From contig QYPG01000012.1 in NCBI GenBank assembly GCA_007279945.1, positions 1 to 37,151 on the forward strand: a stretch of 37,151 bases of DNA, written 5' to 3'. The position numbers and the translations under genes were made by a program. The notes under the pieces are model-generated. The model searched no databases. It saw only the letters and a list, made by a program, of their open reading frames with translations, and had not been told where the DNA came from. Origin of the DNA: Streptomycetaceae bacterium. Its GTDB lineage: Bacteria; Actinomycetota; Actinomycetes; Nanopelagicales; Nanopelagicaceae. Each line of letters begins with the position of its first letter. Position 1 is the stretch's first letter. Below, piece after piece: positions 17,040-25,241 of the stretch.

Positions 17040-17127
17040 GGGCGCAAGTGTGCCACCAGCGATACTTGGGTGGAAATCGCACCAGATTTGCTAGATGGTT
17101 AGGCTACAGACATACAGAGTTCACTTT

Positions 17128-17137
17128 GAGGGGGGAG
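17128..17137 (+). promoter_or_regulatory. Strong Shine-Dalgarno that decides the ppk start
   Basis: A purine run (gaggggggag) nine bases before GTG 17147. Together with homology it rules out the longer frame opening at 17048. Confidence 0.7.
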
Positions 17138-17146
17138 TATCAAGTA

Positions 17147-19195
17147 GTGAAGTTTAAAAATATCACCGATCGAGAGCTCAGTTGGCTCTCCTTTGACCAG
17201 CGAGTATTAGAGCTGGCCGAAGATCAAAGCGTGCCCCTACTTGAGCGAGTGCGCTTCTTAGCGATTTTCTCATCAAACTTGGATGAGTTTTTTATGGTGC
17301 GCGTAGCAACCTTAATGAGCAAGCTTGAAAATAATATTACCGATGCCAATGTTGCCGGTATCACGCCGCAGGATTTAATGCAGGAAATCTCGACTCGAAC
17401 CAAGGCATTAGTTGAACGTCAGTCCAATGCCTTTCATGAAGATATTGTGTTGGGATTGAAGAAAGCTGGAATTGAGTTTGTCCATTGGGATGACCTAATT
17501 GAGAACGAGTTAACGTACGTCACTAAATTATTTCAAGATCGAATTTTCCCAGTCCTTACTCCCTTAGCGGTTGATCCTTCACACCCATTTCCATATATTT
17601 CTGGACTCTCGTTGAACTTAGCGGTAATTGTGAAGAATCCTAAAACTAATGAAGAGTTCTTTGCTCGCGTTAAAGTCCCTGAAATTCTTCCGCGATTTAT
17701 CGCAACATCAAAAAATGGAACAAGTAGGTTCTTGCCAATTGAGGATTTAATATCGATTCATTTACAAGAATTATTCCCAGGCATGATTATTCAAGATCAT
17801 TACACATTTCGTATTACACGTAACCAAGATATCGATTTAGATGAAGATGAGTCAGAGGATATTCTGCTCTCACTAGAACAAGAGTTAGCGCGCCGTCGAT
17901 TTGGTCCACCAGTGCGTCTCGAAATTGAAAAGGGCGTCGATGCCAAACTAGTCGAAAAGTTAGCCGATGAACTTGGCATTAATGAAGAAAACATCATTCA
18001 CGCGCCAGCACCACTAGATTTAACTGCACTCAATAAGATTGCTGATTTAGGTGTCTCTGCATTGAAGTTTGACAGGTTTAGATCGCACACCGCAAAAGCT
18101 TTAGCTGAAGTCGATCCAGAAGACTCAGATTTGTTCTTTTCAGCGATTCGACAAGGTGAAATCCTTCTGCACCACCCCTATGAATCCTTTACTTCTTCAG
18201 TAGTTCATTTTCTTCAAAGTGCAGCGCAAGATCCACATGTTTTAGCTATTAAACAGACCCTGTATCGGACTTCGGGTGACTCACCGATTATCGAAGCACT
18301 TATTGAAGCGGCCGAAGCGGGCAAGCAGGTCCTAGCGGTTATAGAAATTCGTGCTCGCTTTGATGAGCAGGCAAATGTTCGTTGGGCACGAAAGCTCGAA
18401 GCCGCTGGAGTACATGTTGTTTATGGCCTTATGGGTTTAAAGACACATGCAAAACTCTCTCTTGTCGTGCGCGATGAGCCACAAGGCTTACGCCGCTACT
18501 GTCATCTTGGAACGGGAAACTACAATCCAAAGACAGCTCGCATGTACGAGGATTTAGGAATTCTCAGCGCAGATCTAGAGCTCACAGAAGATCTAACCAA
18601 ACTCTTTAATCAGCTATCTGGCTTTGCTCCGCAATCCATTTATTCACGTCTGCTAGTTGCACCGCGAACGTTGCGATCGGGAATTACTGAACGAATCGAT
18701 CGTGAGATTAAATTTGCAAAGGCTGGTAAGCCCGCTGGAATTCAATTCAAACTTAATTCGATTCTAGATGAAACTTTTGTCACTAAACTCTATGAAGCAT
18801 CACAAGCCGGAGTGAAGGTTGATCTCTTAATTCGGGGCATTTGTGCCGTGCAGCCAGGAATTGCTGGACTATCTGAAAATATTACTGTTAAGTCGGTTCT
18901 AGGCCGCTTCTTAGAACATTCGCGAATTTTTCACTTTATCAATGGCGGGGATGATGAATATTGGATCGGTAGCGCCGATTTAATGGGACGTAACTTAGAT
19001 CGCCGCGTTGAAAGTTTGGTGCGCATTGATAAAAAGGATCACCATGAGCGATTGCAGTGGATTATCGACCTTGGCTTGTCGGGCGAAACAGCAAGTTGGA
19101 AATTGACGGGAACCGAGTGGGTGCGAAGCAGCATTGATAGTGAAGGTAATTCCCTGCGTGATCTCCACACCACAATGATTAATCACTATGCCTAG
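17147..19195 (+). CDS. ppk: Polyphosphate kinase PPK1
   Basis: A 682-residue PPK1, which makes polyphosphate reversibly from ATP. The N-terminal domain has DRELSWLSFDQRVLELAED and FLAIFSSNLDEFFMVRVATL. In the catalytic C-terminal half LKTHAKLSLVVR gives the autophosphorylated His (H434, matching H435 of E. coli), HLGTGNYN follows, and LEHSRIFHF supplies the second conserved His. The start is taken at GTG 17147. The stop lies 12 bases before mutT1, and ppx, the polyphosphate-degrading enzyme, follows on the other strand, so synthesis and breakdown genes are within 4 kb. Confidence 0.95.
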   Translation: MKFKNITDRELSWLSFDQRVLELAEDQSVPLLERVRFLAIFSSNLDEFFMVRVATLMSKLENNITDANVAGITPQDLMQEISTRTKALVERQSNAFHEDIVLGLKKAGIEFVHWDDLIENELTYVTKLFQDRIFPVLTPLAVDPSHPFPYISGLSLNLAVIVKNPKTNEEFFARVKVPEILPRFIATSKNGTSRFLPIEDLISIHLQELFPGMIIQDHYTFRITRNQDIDLDEDESEDILLSLEQELARRRFGPPVRLEIEKGVDAKLVEKLADELGINEENIIHAPAPLDLTALNKIADLGVSALKFDRFRSHTAKALAEVDPEDSDLFFSAIRQGEILLHHPYESFTSSVVHFLQSAAQDPHVLAIKQTLYRTSGDSPIIEALIEAAEAGKQVLAVIEIRARFDEQANVRWARKLEAAGVHVVYGLMGLKTHAKLSLVVRDEPQGLRRYCHLGTGNYNPKTARMYEDLGILSADLELTEDLTKLFNQLSGFAPQSIYSRLLVAPRTLRSGITERIDREIKFAKAGKPAGIQFKLNSILDETFVTKLYEASQAGVKVDLLIRGICAVQPGIAGLSENITVKSVLGRFLEHSRIFHFINGGDDEYWIGSADLMGRNLDRRVESLVRIDKKDHHERLQWIIDLGLSGETASWKLTGTEWVRSSIDSEGNSLRDLHTTMINHYA

Positions 19196-19207
19196 AATGG
19201 ATTAGAT

Positions 19208-20107
19208 ATGAGCGTAGAAAACTTAATTATTTATGCCGGTGGTGCGGTTTTGTGGCGATACGGTGCCCAGAAAAAAATCGAAGTCGCGCTGATTCATCGA
19301 CCACGCTATGACGATTGGTCACTTCCAAAGGGAAAGCGCGATGGAAATGAATCGCTCATTGCTTGTGCATATCGCGAAGTCATGGAAGAGACTGGCTACG
19401 AATCGGTGTTTGGACCAGAACTTGGCGAAGTAACCTATGTCGTCGATGGAGACTCTAAAATCGTCAAGTATTGGTCGGCACAAGCTGCCGAAAATCCAAG
19501 CGGCAAGCCTGATCCTCAAGAGGTTGATCAGATTGAGTGGCTCAGCCCTGCAGACGCGCGCAAAAAACTGAGTTTAGATGACGATAGATCGGTCATTGAT
19601 TTCTTCCTCGAATTTGGAACTGGCACAACTGCCTTGGTTTTACTGCGCCATGCTAAAGCCGTTAAGCGCGAAGATTGGGATGGAGATGACGGAGATCGTC
19701 CACTGGCTCACCTTGGACAACTTCAAGCTAAGAGGATGTTAACGAATTATCTTCCATATGCCATTGATCACGTTCACTCATCCGATGCGATGCGTTGTAT
19801 TGAAACAATCGAACCAATGACTCATTCATTGAGTATGCATCCGATATTTTCTAGCGATTTGAGCGAGTATCGCTTTTCAAAAGATAAAGAGGCCGCACTG
19901 GATTATGCCCAAGATTTAATGGATAGCGGGAAGCGTACAATCATCTGTAGCCATAACCCGATTTTGCCTAAGCTACTTAAGAAGTTAATCGGCAAAAAAA
20001 ACTTTAAGCATTTAGACCAGGAGCTAAAGCCTGCCGAGGCATGGGTTCTGCATCATCGAGATGGCGAAATAATCGCAATCGACTGGATGCAAGCCCCTAC
20101 GACCTAA
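19208..20107 (+). CDS. mutT1: MutT1-type Nudix hydrolase with histidine-phosphatase domain
   Basis: A 299-residue two-domain protein. The Nudix box runs over residues 42-64 (G42, E48, R56-E57, E60-E61) and fits G-x5-E-x7-R-E-U-x-E-E-x-G-U. The C-terminal histidine-phosphatase domain has LLRHAK (H148), an Arg in DAMRCIET, and the second His in ICSHNPILP. The mycobacterial MutT1 of the same build cleans oxidised 8-oxo-GTP and 8-oxo-dGTP, and can hydrolyse diadenosine polyphosphates. Position next to ppk matches Rv2984-Rv2985. TAGAAT at 19193-19198, formed on the ppk stop, might be a promoter, but the gap to ATG is nine bases rather than six. Confidence 0.9.
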   Translation: MSVENLIIYAGGAVLWRYGAQKKIEVALIHRPRYDDWSLPKGKRDGNESLIACAYREVMEETGYESVFGPELGEVTYVVDGDSKIVKYWSAQAAENPSGKPDPQEVDQIEWLSPADARKKLSLDDDRSVIDFFLEFGTGTTALVLLRHAKAVKREDWDGDDGDRPLAHLGQLQAKRMLTNYLPYAIDHVHSSDAMRCIETIEPMTHSLSMHPIFSSDLSEYRFSKDKEAALDYAQDLMDSGKRTIICSHNPILPKLLKKLIGKKNFKHLDQELKPAEAWVLHHRDGEIIAIDWMQAPTT

Positions 20108-20108
20108 G

Positions 20109-21026
20109 TTATCCTTGAAGCCAATCTAACCTGCGCAAAACAATTCCTTCACGTAAGGCCCACGGACAAATCTCAACTTTTTCAATATCTAGTAAGGCCA
20201 TTACTGAACGTGCAACTATTGCACCGGCAACAATCTGTTGAGCTCTACTTGCTGAAACTCCAGGTAAATCAGCGCGCTCCTTTTCATTCATTCCTGCCAG
20301 CTTTGAAGTCAACGCTTCTAAATGAGCGAGCTCTAAATACTTCGGATTGTCATTAAACCAATGCCCTGATAATCGAGCCAGTGTTCTAAATGTCTTACTG
20401 GTTGCTACGAAGTGATTTGCATCATGAGAGCGAAGAATTGCAGGAAGTTTTTTCTCAAGATTATCCATAACATAGTCTTGCAAGAATTTCACATCTTTAT
20501 CTGAATAAGGATCTCCACTTAAGAAATCTCGTGTCATACGTGCAGCACCTAATGGTAAAGAAAGGGTCGCCTCTGGGCTCTCATTAATTCCGTAGGCAAT
20601 CTCTAAAGATCCACCGCCGATATCGAGCATTAAAATTTTGCCTGCAGACCAGCCTAACCATCGTCGTACTGCTAGAAATGTCATGCGCGCTTCTTCATCG
20701 CCAGTCAGAATTTGTAAATCGATTTGATGTCGCTCATTGATCTCTTCAATTATTGCAGCGCCATTTTTTGCTTCTCTCACGGCAGATGTAGCAAAGGCTA
20801 AAATCTCATCGGTATTGTTCTCTAGAGCATGAGCAACTGCGCTAGTGATTGCTTCGTGGAGGGCTGTGATTCCCTCGTTTGAAATCGTGCCTGACTTGTT
20901 GAGGTACTGAGTCAATCGAAGTTCGACTTTAAAGTTGGTGGTAGGCGATGGCCGAGCGCCAACATGGGCGTCCATGACCTGAAGGTGGATGGTGTTGGAA
21001 CCCACGTCTAATACGCCTAATCTCAC
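20109..21026 (-). CDS. ppx: Exopolyphosphatase Ppx/GppA family
   Basis: A 305-residue Ppx/GppA phosphatase of the ASKHA fold. LGVLDVGSNTIHL is the first phosphate-binding loop, FATSAVREAKNG the next family block, and LMLDIGGGSLEIAYG the second glycine-rich loop. It lacks the C-terminal HD-like domains of E. coli Ppx, as is usual in actinobacteria. It removes terminal phosphate from polyphosphate, or converts pppGpp to ppGpp; which cannot be decided here. The GTG start at 21026 is supported by a TAGGTT box six bases upstream. It is convergent with mutT1, with one base between stops. Confidence 0.92.
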   Translation of the reverse strand: MRLGVLDVGSNTIHLQVMDAHVGARPSPTTNFKVELRLTQYLNKSGTISNEGITALHEAITSAVAHALENNTDEILAFATSAVREAKNGAAIIEEINERHQIDLQILTGDEEARMTFLAVRRWLGWSAGKILMLDIGGGSLEIAYGINESPEATLSLPLGAARMTRDFLSGDPYSDKDVKFLQDYVMDNLEKKLPAILRSHDANHFVATSKTFRTLARLSGHWFNDNPKYLELAHLEALTSKLAGMNEKERADLPGVSASRAQQIVAGAIVARSVMALLDIEKVEICPWALREGIVLRRLDWLQG

Positions 21027-21032
21027 GGGATT

Positions 21033-21038
21033 AACCTA
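21033..21038 (-). promoter_or_regulatory. Predicted -10 box of leaderless ppx
   Basis: TAGGTT on the minus strand, six bases (aatccc), then GTG 21026. A leaderless GTG start. Confidence 0.5.
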
Positions 21039-21065
21039 CCGCTGCGCCTAGCGGTTGATCTCGAT

Positions 21066-21094
21066 TTCAAGTTTTTGCGACTCACTGCCATAAT
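21066..21094 (+). promoter_or_regulatory. Possible promoter of tRNA-Thr
   Basis: CATAAT at 21089-21094 is one base off the -10 consensus. The -35 at 17 bases (ttcaag) is poor. Transcription would start about 30 bases before the tRNA. Confidence 0.3.
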
Positions 21095-21132
21095 TGCCGC
21101 TGATCGCAAGATCGATACGTGTTTGCACGTAG

Positions 21133-21204
21133 GCCTCTCTAGCTCAGTGGTAGAGCAGCGCACTTGTAATGCGCAGGTCGTCAGTTCAATCCTGACGGGG
21201 GGCT
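21133..21204 (+). tRNA. tRNA-Thr, anticodon TGT
   Basis: A complete 72-base cloverleaf. The acceptor stem is GCCTCTC with GGGGGGC (with G-T pairs), the D stem GCTC/GAGC, and the anticodon stem GCGCA/TGCGC with loop CTTGTAA, giving anticodon TGT (reads ACA). The T stem is GTCAG/CTGAC with loop TTCAATC, and the discriminator base is T. The CCA end is not encoded. Only 24 bases separate it from the carbonic anhydrase start. Confidence 0.95.
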
Positions 21205-21228
21205 CGTAGTTTTTAGAAGGGGGAAATC

Positions 21229-21741
21229 ATGTCGGCGTTTCCTTACGATGAATTTGCCGATGCGATAACTGCCAATGATGAATATATCAAAAGCTTTAAA
21301 TACTCAGAATTAACCGGAGTTGCCCAAAAAGGTTTAGCAATTGTCACCTGCATGGACTCACGCATTAATCCCTTATCAGTTGTTGGGATGAGGTCCGGTG
21401 ATGCAAAGATTTTGCGTAATGCGGGAGCGCGTGTGACCGATGACGTTTTACGTACTCTGGTTTTGGCAACCTATTTGTTAGGTGTCAAAAGAATTTTGAT
21501 AATGCCTCATACCAATTGCCGTATGGCGCAAGTTGATGAGGCTGAAATCCATCGTGAGATTGATACGAAATATGGAATCGATACATCTGAGCTTGAATTT
21601 AAAACCGTAGCGGATCAACAAGCTGCATTAATCGAAGATGTGCACATGGTACGCAATTATCGTTTACTTAATACTGGCGTTTCAGTTGGCGGAGCAATTT
21701 ATGATGTTGCAACGGGAAAAATTACTCCGATTGATTGTTAG
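21229..21741 (+). CDS. Beta-class carbonic anhydrase
   Basis: A 170-residue beta-carbonic anhydrase, which interconverts CO2 and bicarbonate. Zinc ligands are C41 (in VTCMDSR), H94 and C97 (in PHTNC); D43 and R45 form the catalytic dyad. It is shorter than plant or E. coli Can enzymes but in the range of small actinobacterial ones. A Shine-Dalgarno (agaaggggg) precedes ATG. It lies 24 bases after tRNA-Thr with no terminator between, so it may be read from the tRNA promoter. Its last 20 bases overlap the 3' end of the convergent hydrolase gene. Confidence 0.92.
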   Translation: MSAFPYDEFADAITANDEYIKSFKYSELTGVAQKGLAIVTCMDSRINPLSVVGMRSGDAKILRNAGARVTDDVLRTLVLATYLLGVKRILIMPHTNCRMAQVDEAEIHREIDTKYGIDTSELEFKTVADQQAALIEDVHMVRNYRLLNTGVSVGGAIYDVATGKITPIDC

Positions 21742-22501
21742 TTCGGCGAATCGGCCATCGCGTTTCTGGGTAGCTTAAATCTTCTAGGAATTGAACAATA
21801 ACTGCATTGAGAAGTTCAGGTTTTTCTTTCATCACACTATGTGAAGTTCCCGGAATGATCGCTAACTGACTAAGGGCAAGAGCTTCGTATAGTTCAACGG
21901 TGTGATGGTGATTGATTACATCATCATCTCCGGCCAAGACCAATACGGGGCACTGAATGCGGGCTAAGTCAGAAACCGTTAACGTTGGCTCGCTCTCCCA
22001 AATTGCGTGGATCCTTTGAGTTTTTTCGAGCAATGTATTCGGTGCATCAGGAGAAATTAAATTGTATTCAGCCTGGTCCTCTTGGCTTATTGCACGCATG
22101 ATATGCGCATCTGGCATTACGCCGTTGTAGTGGAAATTTCCGCCAATCGAAATAATCGACTTGACTAGATCGGGCCGCTTAATTGCAACCATAAGCGCAA
22201 TGATTGCCCCATCGCTATAACCAATTAAGTGTGCAGGCTCTTTAACTATGTCCTCTAAATATGCAATGGCTTCATTGCTCTGAAATTCAAAGTGCAGACT
22301 CCCAGATTGATCACCGGTAAATCCATGACCAGTTCTGTCGTAAGCAAAGACATGAAACTCATCTTCAAGCGCAGGAACCAGTATGTAGTCCAAGCTAGAT
22401 GTTTTACTCAAACCACCATGAAGTAAAACTACAGCCTCAGCATCGCGTTCCCATTCATAGGCATAAACCTGGTGTCCCCGTAGGCTGATGAAATCTGGCA
22501 C
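21722..22501 (-). CDS. Alpha/beta-fold hydrolase
   Basis: A 259-residue hydrolase. VVLLHGGLSK is the oxyanion-hole region, GYSDG the nucleophile elbow (S96), AGDDDVI supplies the Asp and PGTSHSVM the His. AYDRTGHGFTG is the usual strand-4 turn. The start is GTG 22501, whose G is also the last base of the ndh stop (TAGTG), so it is translated after ndh on one transcript. The substrate is unknown; the fold includes esterases, haloperoxidase-like enzymes and lactonases, and nothing visible narrows it. Confidence 0.85.
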   Translation of the reverse strand: MPDFISLRGHQVYAYEWERDAEAVVLLHGGLSKTSSLDYILVPALEDEFHVFAYDRTGHGFTGDQSGSLHFEFQSNEAIAYLEDIVKEPAHLIGYSDGAIIALMVAIKRPDLVKSIISIGGNFHYNGVMPDAHIMRAISQEDQAEYNLISPDAPNTLLEKTQRIHAIWESEPTLTVSDLARIQCPVLVLAGDDDVINHHHTVELYEALALSQLAIIPGTSHSVMKEKPELLNAVIVQFLEDLSYPETRWPIRRTNNQSE

Positions 22502-23736
22502 TACATTGAATCCATAATATGCCGGTTACCGCGATCAAAGGTTAGATAGTTATAGGTCCAATCAGCCATGGTTCCGATTTTATTGCGTCCACCTAATAAA
22601 TAAAACAGGTGCAGCCACAACCATGCATACCAAGCAGGAATTCCAGTCATTCGAAGGCTTTTGACTTCGACGATTGCTTTGTGGCGACCGATTGTTGCCA
22701 TGGAACCCTTGTCGAGGTATTTAAATGGCTTGAGATCTTGACCGGCTGCAATTCTCTTGATTTGTTGGGCAACGTGTCGACCTTGCTGCAGTGCAACTGG
22801 TGCAACCATCGGCAACATACGCCCATTATCTCCAACAAAACCTGCAATATCTCCGATTGCAAAGATATGAGGGTAATTCTTAACCTGCAAAGTACCGTCA
22901 ACATCAATGCGTGTATTAATCAATGGCAGATTTAATTTCGCACCTGTTGGTTCACCCTTTACGCCTGCAGCCCAGATTGTTACCTCCGAAGCAATTGTGC
23001 TGCCATCGCTAACTTCAATACTACGTGGCCCAATTACCTTAACCGCCGTGTTTAAATGAACTGTTACACCAAGCTTTTCGAGATCATTTTTACCATGGGC
23101 AGAAAGCTTTTCGGAAAACATTGGCAAGATTCGGGGACCGGCTTCAATCAAATTAATTTTAATATGAGCTGCTGCATGTCGTTGATCATTTTTTAGTGGA
23201 CCTCTGACTAATTCAGCGAAAGCACCGGCCATCTCGACTCCTGTAGGTCCGCCACCAACAACAGAGATTGAAAACATTGTGTCATCTTCAAAACGGCATA
23301 GATCTTCAAAGCGGCGCAAAACTTCGGCACGAATCATTAGCGCTTCATGAACACTTTTCATACCTAGTGCATGTTCAGTGACTCCTGGAATCCCAAAGTC
23401 GGCGGTCGCCGAACCAAGTGCAACAACAAGGTAATCAAAATCTAAAACCTCGCTACTATCTAATTTCACGCTCTTGTTTTTGTGATCAACCGATAATGGC
23501 GATCCCATTCGAAATTTCACACCAGTTTTACGTAGGGCACCTCGGACTGGGTGAGCCACATGGTCTGCAGCTAAACCCGCAGTTGATACCTGATACAGCA
23601 GAGGTAGAAAAGTTTGAAAGTTATGGCGATCAACCACAGTTACATCGGCAAATTGCGCCATCTTGCGGGCTGCAGTTAACCCCCCGAAACCAGCACCCAA
23701 AATTACTACGCGAGGCTTTTGGAGTGTCTTTTCCAT
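22501..23736 (-). CDS. ndh: Type II NADH dehydrogenase (NDH-2)
   Basis: A 411-residue single-subunit NADH:quinone oxidoreductase that passes electrons to menaquinone without pumping protons. The FAD-binding GAGFGG lies at residues 14-19. PLLYQVSTAGL lies at the quinone/FAD region, and VVGGGPTGVEMAGAFAEL is the NADH-binding loop. IFAIGDIAGF contacts FAD, and VALQQGRHVAQQI is typical. The C-terminal stretch WYAWLWLHLFYLLG is amphipathic to hydrophobic and should attach the enzyme to the inner face of the membrane. The ATG is fixed by a TAGACT box six bases upstream. It shares a 23-base gap with the divergent SDR gene. Confidence 0.95.
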   Translation of the reverse strand: MEKTLQKPRVVILGAGFGGLTAARKMAQFADVTVVDRHNFQTFLPLLYQVSTAGLAADHVAHPVRGALRKTGVKFRMGSPLSVDHKNKSVKLDSSEVLDFDYLVVALGSATADFGIPGVTEHALGMKSVHEALMIRAEVLRRFEDLCRFEDDTMFSISVVGGGPTGVEMAGAFAELVRGPLKNDQRHAAAHIKINLIEAGPRILPMFSEKLSAHGKNDLEKLGVTVHLNTAVKVIGPRSIEVSDGSTIASEVTIWAAGVKGEPTGAKLNLPLINTRIDVDGTLQVKNYPHIFAIGDIAGFVGDNGRMLPMVAPVALQQGRHVAQQIKRIAAGQDLKPFKYLDKGSMATIGRHKAIVEVKSLRMTGIPAWYAWLWLHLFYLLGGRNKIGTMADWTYNYLTFDRGNRHIMDSM

Positions 23737-23742
23737 GGGTTA

Positions 23743-23748
23743 AGTCTA
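23743..23748 (-). promoter_or_regulatory. Predicted -10 box of leaderless ndh
   Basis: TAGACT on the minus strand, six bases, then ATG 23736. It shares two base pairs (23747-23748) with the opposed box of the SDR gene. Confidence 0.5.
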
Positions 23749-23752
23749 GGCT
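23747..23752 (+). promoter_or_regulatory. Predicted -10 box of leaderless SDR-DUF2867 gene
   Basis: TAGGCT, seven bases (tcgcagc), then ATG 23760. Its -35 region would lie inside the ndh coding start. Confidence 0.5.
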
Positions 23753-23759
23753 TCGCAGC

Positions 23760-25241
23760 ATGTCCATGCCCAATCAAAACCGTAAGTACCTCGTCACAGG
23801 GGCATCTGGATATGTTGGTGGCCGATTAGTCCGCGCACTTGCTGATGAAAAAGAGGATGTTCGAATATTGGTGCGCGATAAGTACAAAATCATGGGTCAG
23901 CCATGGGCACCAATGGTGGATATCTGTGAAGGCAGCGCAGAAAATTTTAGTGATTTACAGAGAGCGCTAGAAGGTATTCATACAGCTTTTTACTTGTTGC
24001 ACTCAATTAATTTAGGACCGAATTTTGATGAGATTGAAAGCGAAATGGCTCGTAATTTTGCAAAAGCTGCCGAACAAGCCGGTGTATCACAGATTATTTA
24101 TTTGGGTGGTATCGCAAACGATGTAAACATTAGTAAGCATCTTGCATCTCGTGCGATGACAGGAAAATCTTTAGCAACAACTTCAGTACCAGTTTTAGAG
24201 CTTCGTGCAGGAATTATTATTGGCTCAGGCTCTGCCAGCTTTGAAATGTTGCGCCATTTAACACATCGACTTCCAATAATGACAACACCTAAATGGGTCA
24301 TGAATAAAACGCACCCAATCGCAATTCGCGATGTCTTGTATTATCTAAAGGGCGTGGCACGCTTAGAAAAGCCGGTCAATCAAGTCTTCGATATTGGTGG
24401 CCCTGAAGTTTTGTCATATGCGGACATGATGCAAAAGTTCGCAAAGCTATCTGGCTTAAAGAAGCGTTGGATTATTAAAGTCCCAGTTCTGACCCCTGGA
24501 CTTTCTAGTTTATGGATTGGTTTAGTAACTCCAGTGCCGACCGCTCTTGCTCGCCCGCTTGTTGGTTCGCTCATTAGCGAAGTTGTTGCAGATCCTGCAA
24601 AGAGAATCGATGGGCTAATTCCAAAACCTGCCGAAGGTTTGATTGATGTTGAAACCGCTATTTCATTAGCTCTTTCAAAGATCACAACCCACAATGTTGA
24701 AACTCGCTGGTCGGATGCAACTATGCCAACGGCTCCGTGGCAAAAAGCACAGGGTGATCCAGACTGGGCCGGTGAAATGGTTTTGCGCGATCGCCGTGAA
24801 CGCATCACCGATGTTCCAGCAGAACAGGTGTGGCGACAGGTTGAACGCATTGGCGGAGACAATGGATGGTTTGGCTCTGATTTTTTGTGGTGGGCTCGTG
24901 GAGTTTTGGATCGTTTTTTAGTTGGCGGCGTTGGTTTGCGTCGTGGTCGTCGTGATCCAGATTTCTTACGAGTTGGTGAGAGTCTAGATTTTTGGCGAGT
25001 AGAAGAGTTGGAACCTGGCCGCAGATTAAAGTTATATGCCGAAATGGTTTTGCCAGGTAAAGCATGGCTGGAATTTATAGTTACAGCAGAAAATGGTAAG
25101 ACCAAGATTGTTCAAGAGGCAACATTTAATCCTCGTGGACTTGGAGGTCAGTTGTATTGGTATGCAGTAGCACCACTTCATCTCTTCGTTTTTCCAACTA
25201 TGTTGCGAAATATTGTGAAGAAAGCAAAAAAGAATGCATGA
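23760..25241 (+). CDS. NAD(P)-binding SDR with C-terminal DUF2867
   Basis: A 493-residue two-part protein. Residues 1 to about 310 are an atypical SDR/NmrA-like Rossmann domain: YLVTGASGYVGG gives G-x-x-G-x-x-G, followed by VRILVRDK and GIHTAFYLLHS. The last 150 or so residues match DUF2867, an SRPBCC-like fold (GSDFLWWARGVLDRFLVGG, GESLDFWRVEEL, LPGKAWLEFIV). This architecture is common in actinobacteria; its substrate is unknown, possibly a lipid or quinone-type ligand for the C-terminal domain. ATG 23760 or 23766 may start it; the long frame from 23418 overlaps ndh and is rejected. It overlaps the decarboxylase gene by eight bases. Confidence 0.88.
   Translation: MSMPNQNRKYLVTGASGYVGGRLVRALADEKEDVRILVRDKYKIMGQPWAPMVDICEGSAENFSDLQRALEGIHTAFYLLHSINLGPNFDEIESEMARNFAKAAEQAGVSQIIYLGGIANDVNISKHLASRAMTGKSLATTSVPVLELRAGIIIGSGSASFEMLRHLTHRLPIMTTPKWVMNKTHPIAIRDVLYYLKGVARLEKPVNQVFDIGGPEVLSYADMMQKFAKLSGLKKRWIIKVPVLTPGLSSLWIGLVTPVPTALARPLVGSLISEVVADPAKRIDGLIPKPAEGLIDVETAISLALSKITTHNVETRWSDATMPTAPWQKAQGDPDWAGEMVLRDRRERITDVPAEQVWRQVERIGGDNGWFGSDFLWWARGVLDRFLVGGVGLRRGRRDPDFLRVGESLDFWRVEELEPGRRLKLYAEMVLPGKAWLEFIVTAENGKTKIVQEATFNPRGLGGQLYWYAVAPLHLFVFPTMLRNIVKKAKKNA

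Noticed and set aside
17119-17130. GTTCACTTTGA before ppk as a PhoP box
   Set aside because: Only one repeat unit is visible; PhoP boxes need at least two direct repeats.
24380-25105. 241-codon minus-strand frame inside the SDR-DUF2867 gene
   Set aside because: Length alone is suggestive, but composition is that of an antisense shadow and it has no ribosome site or known domain.
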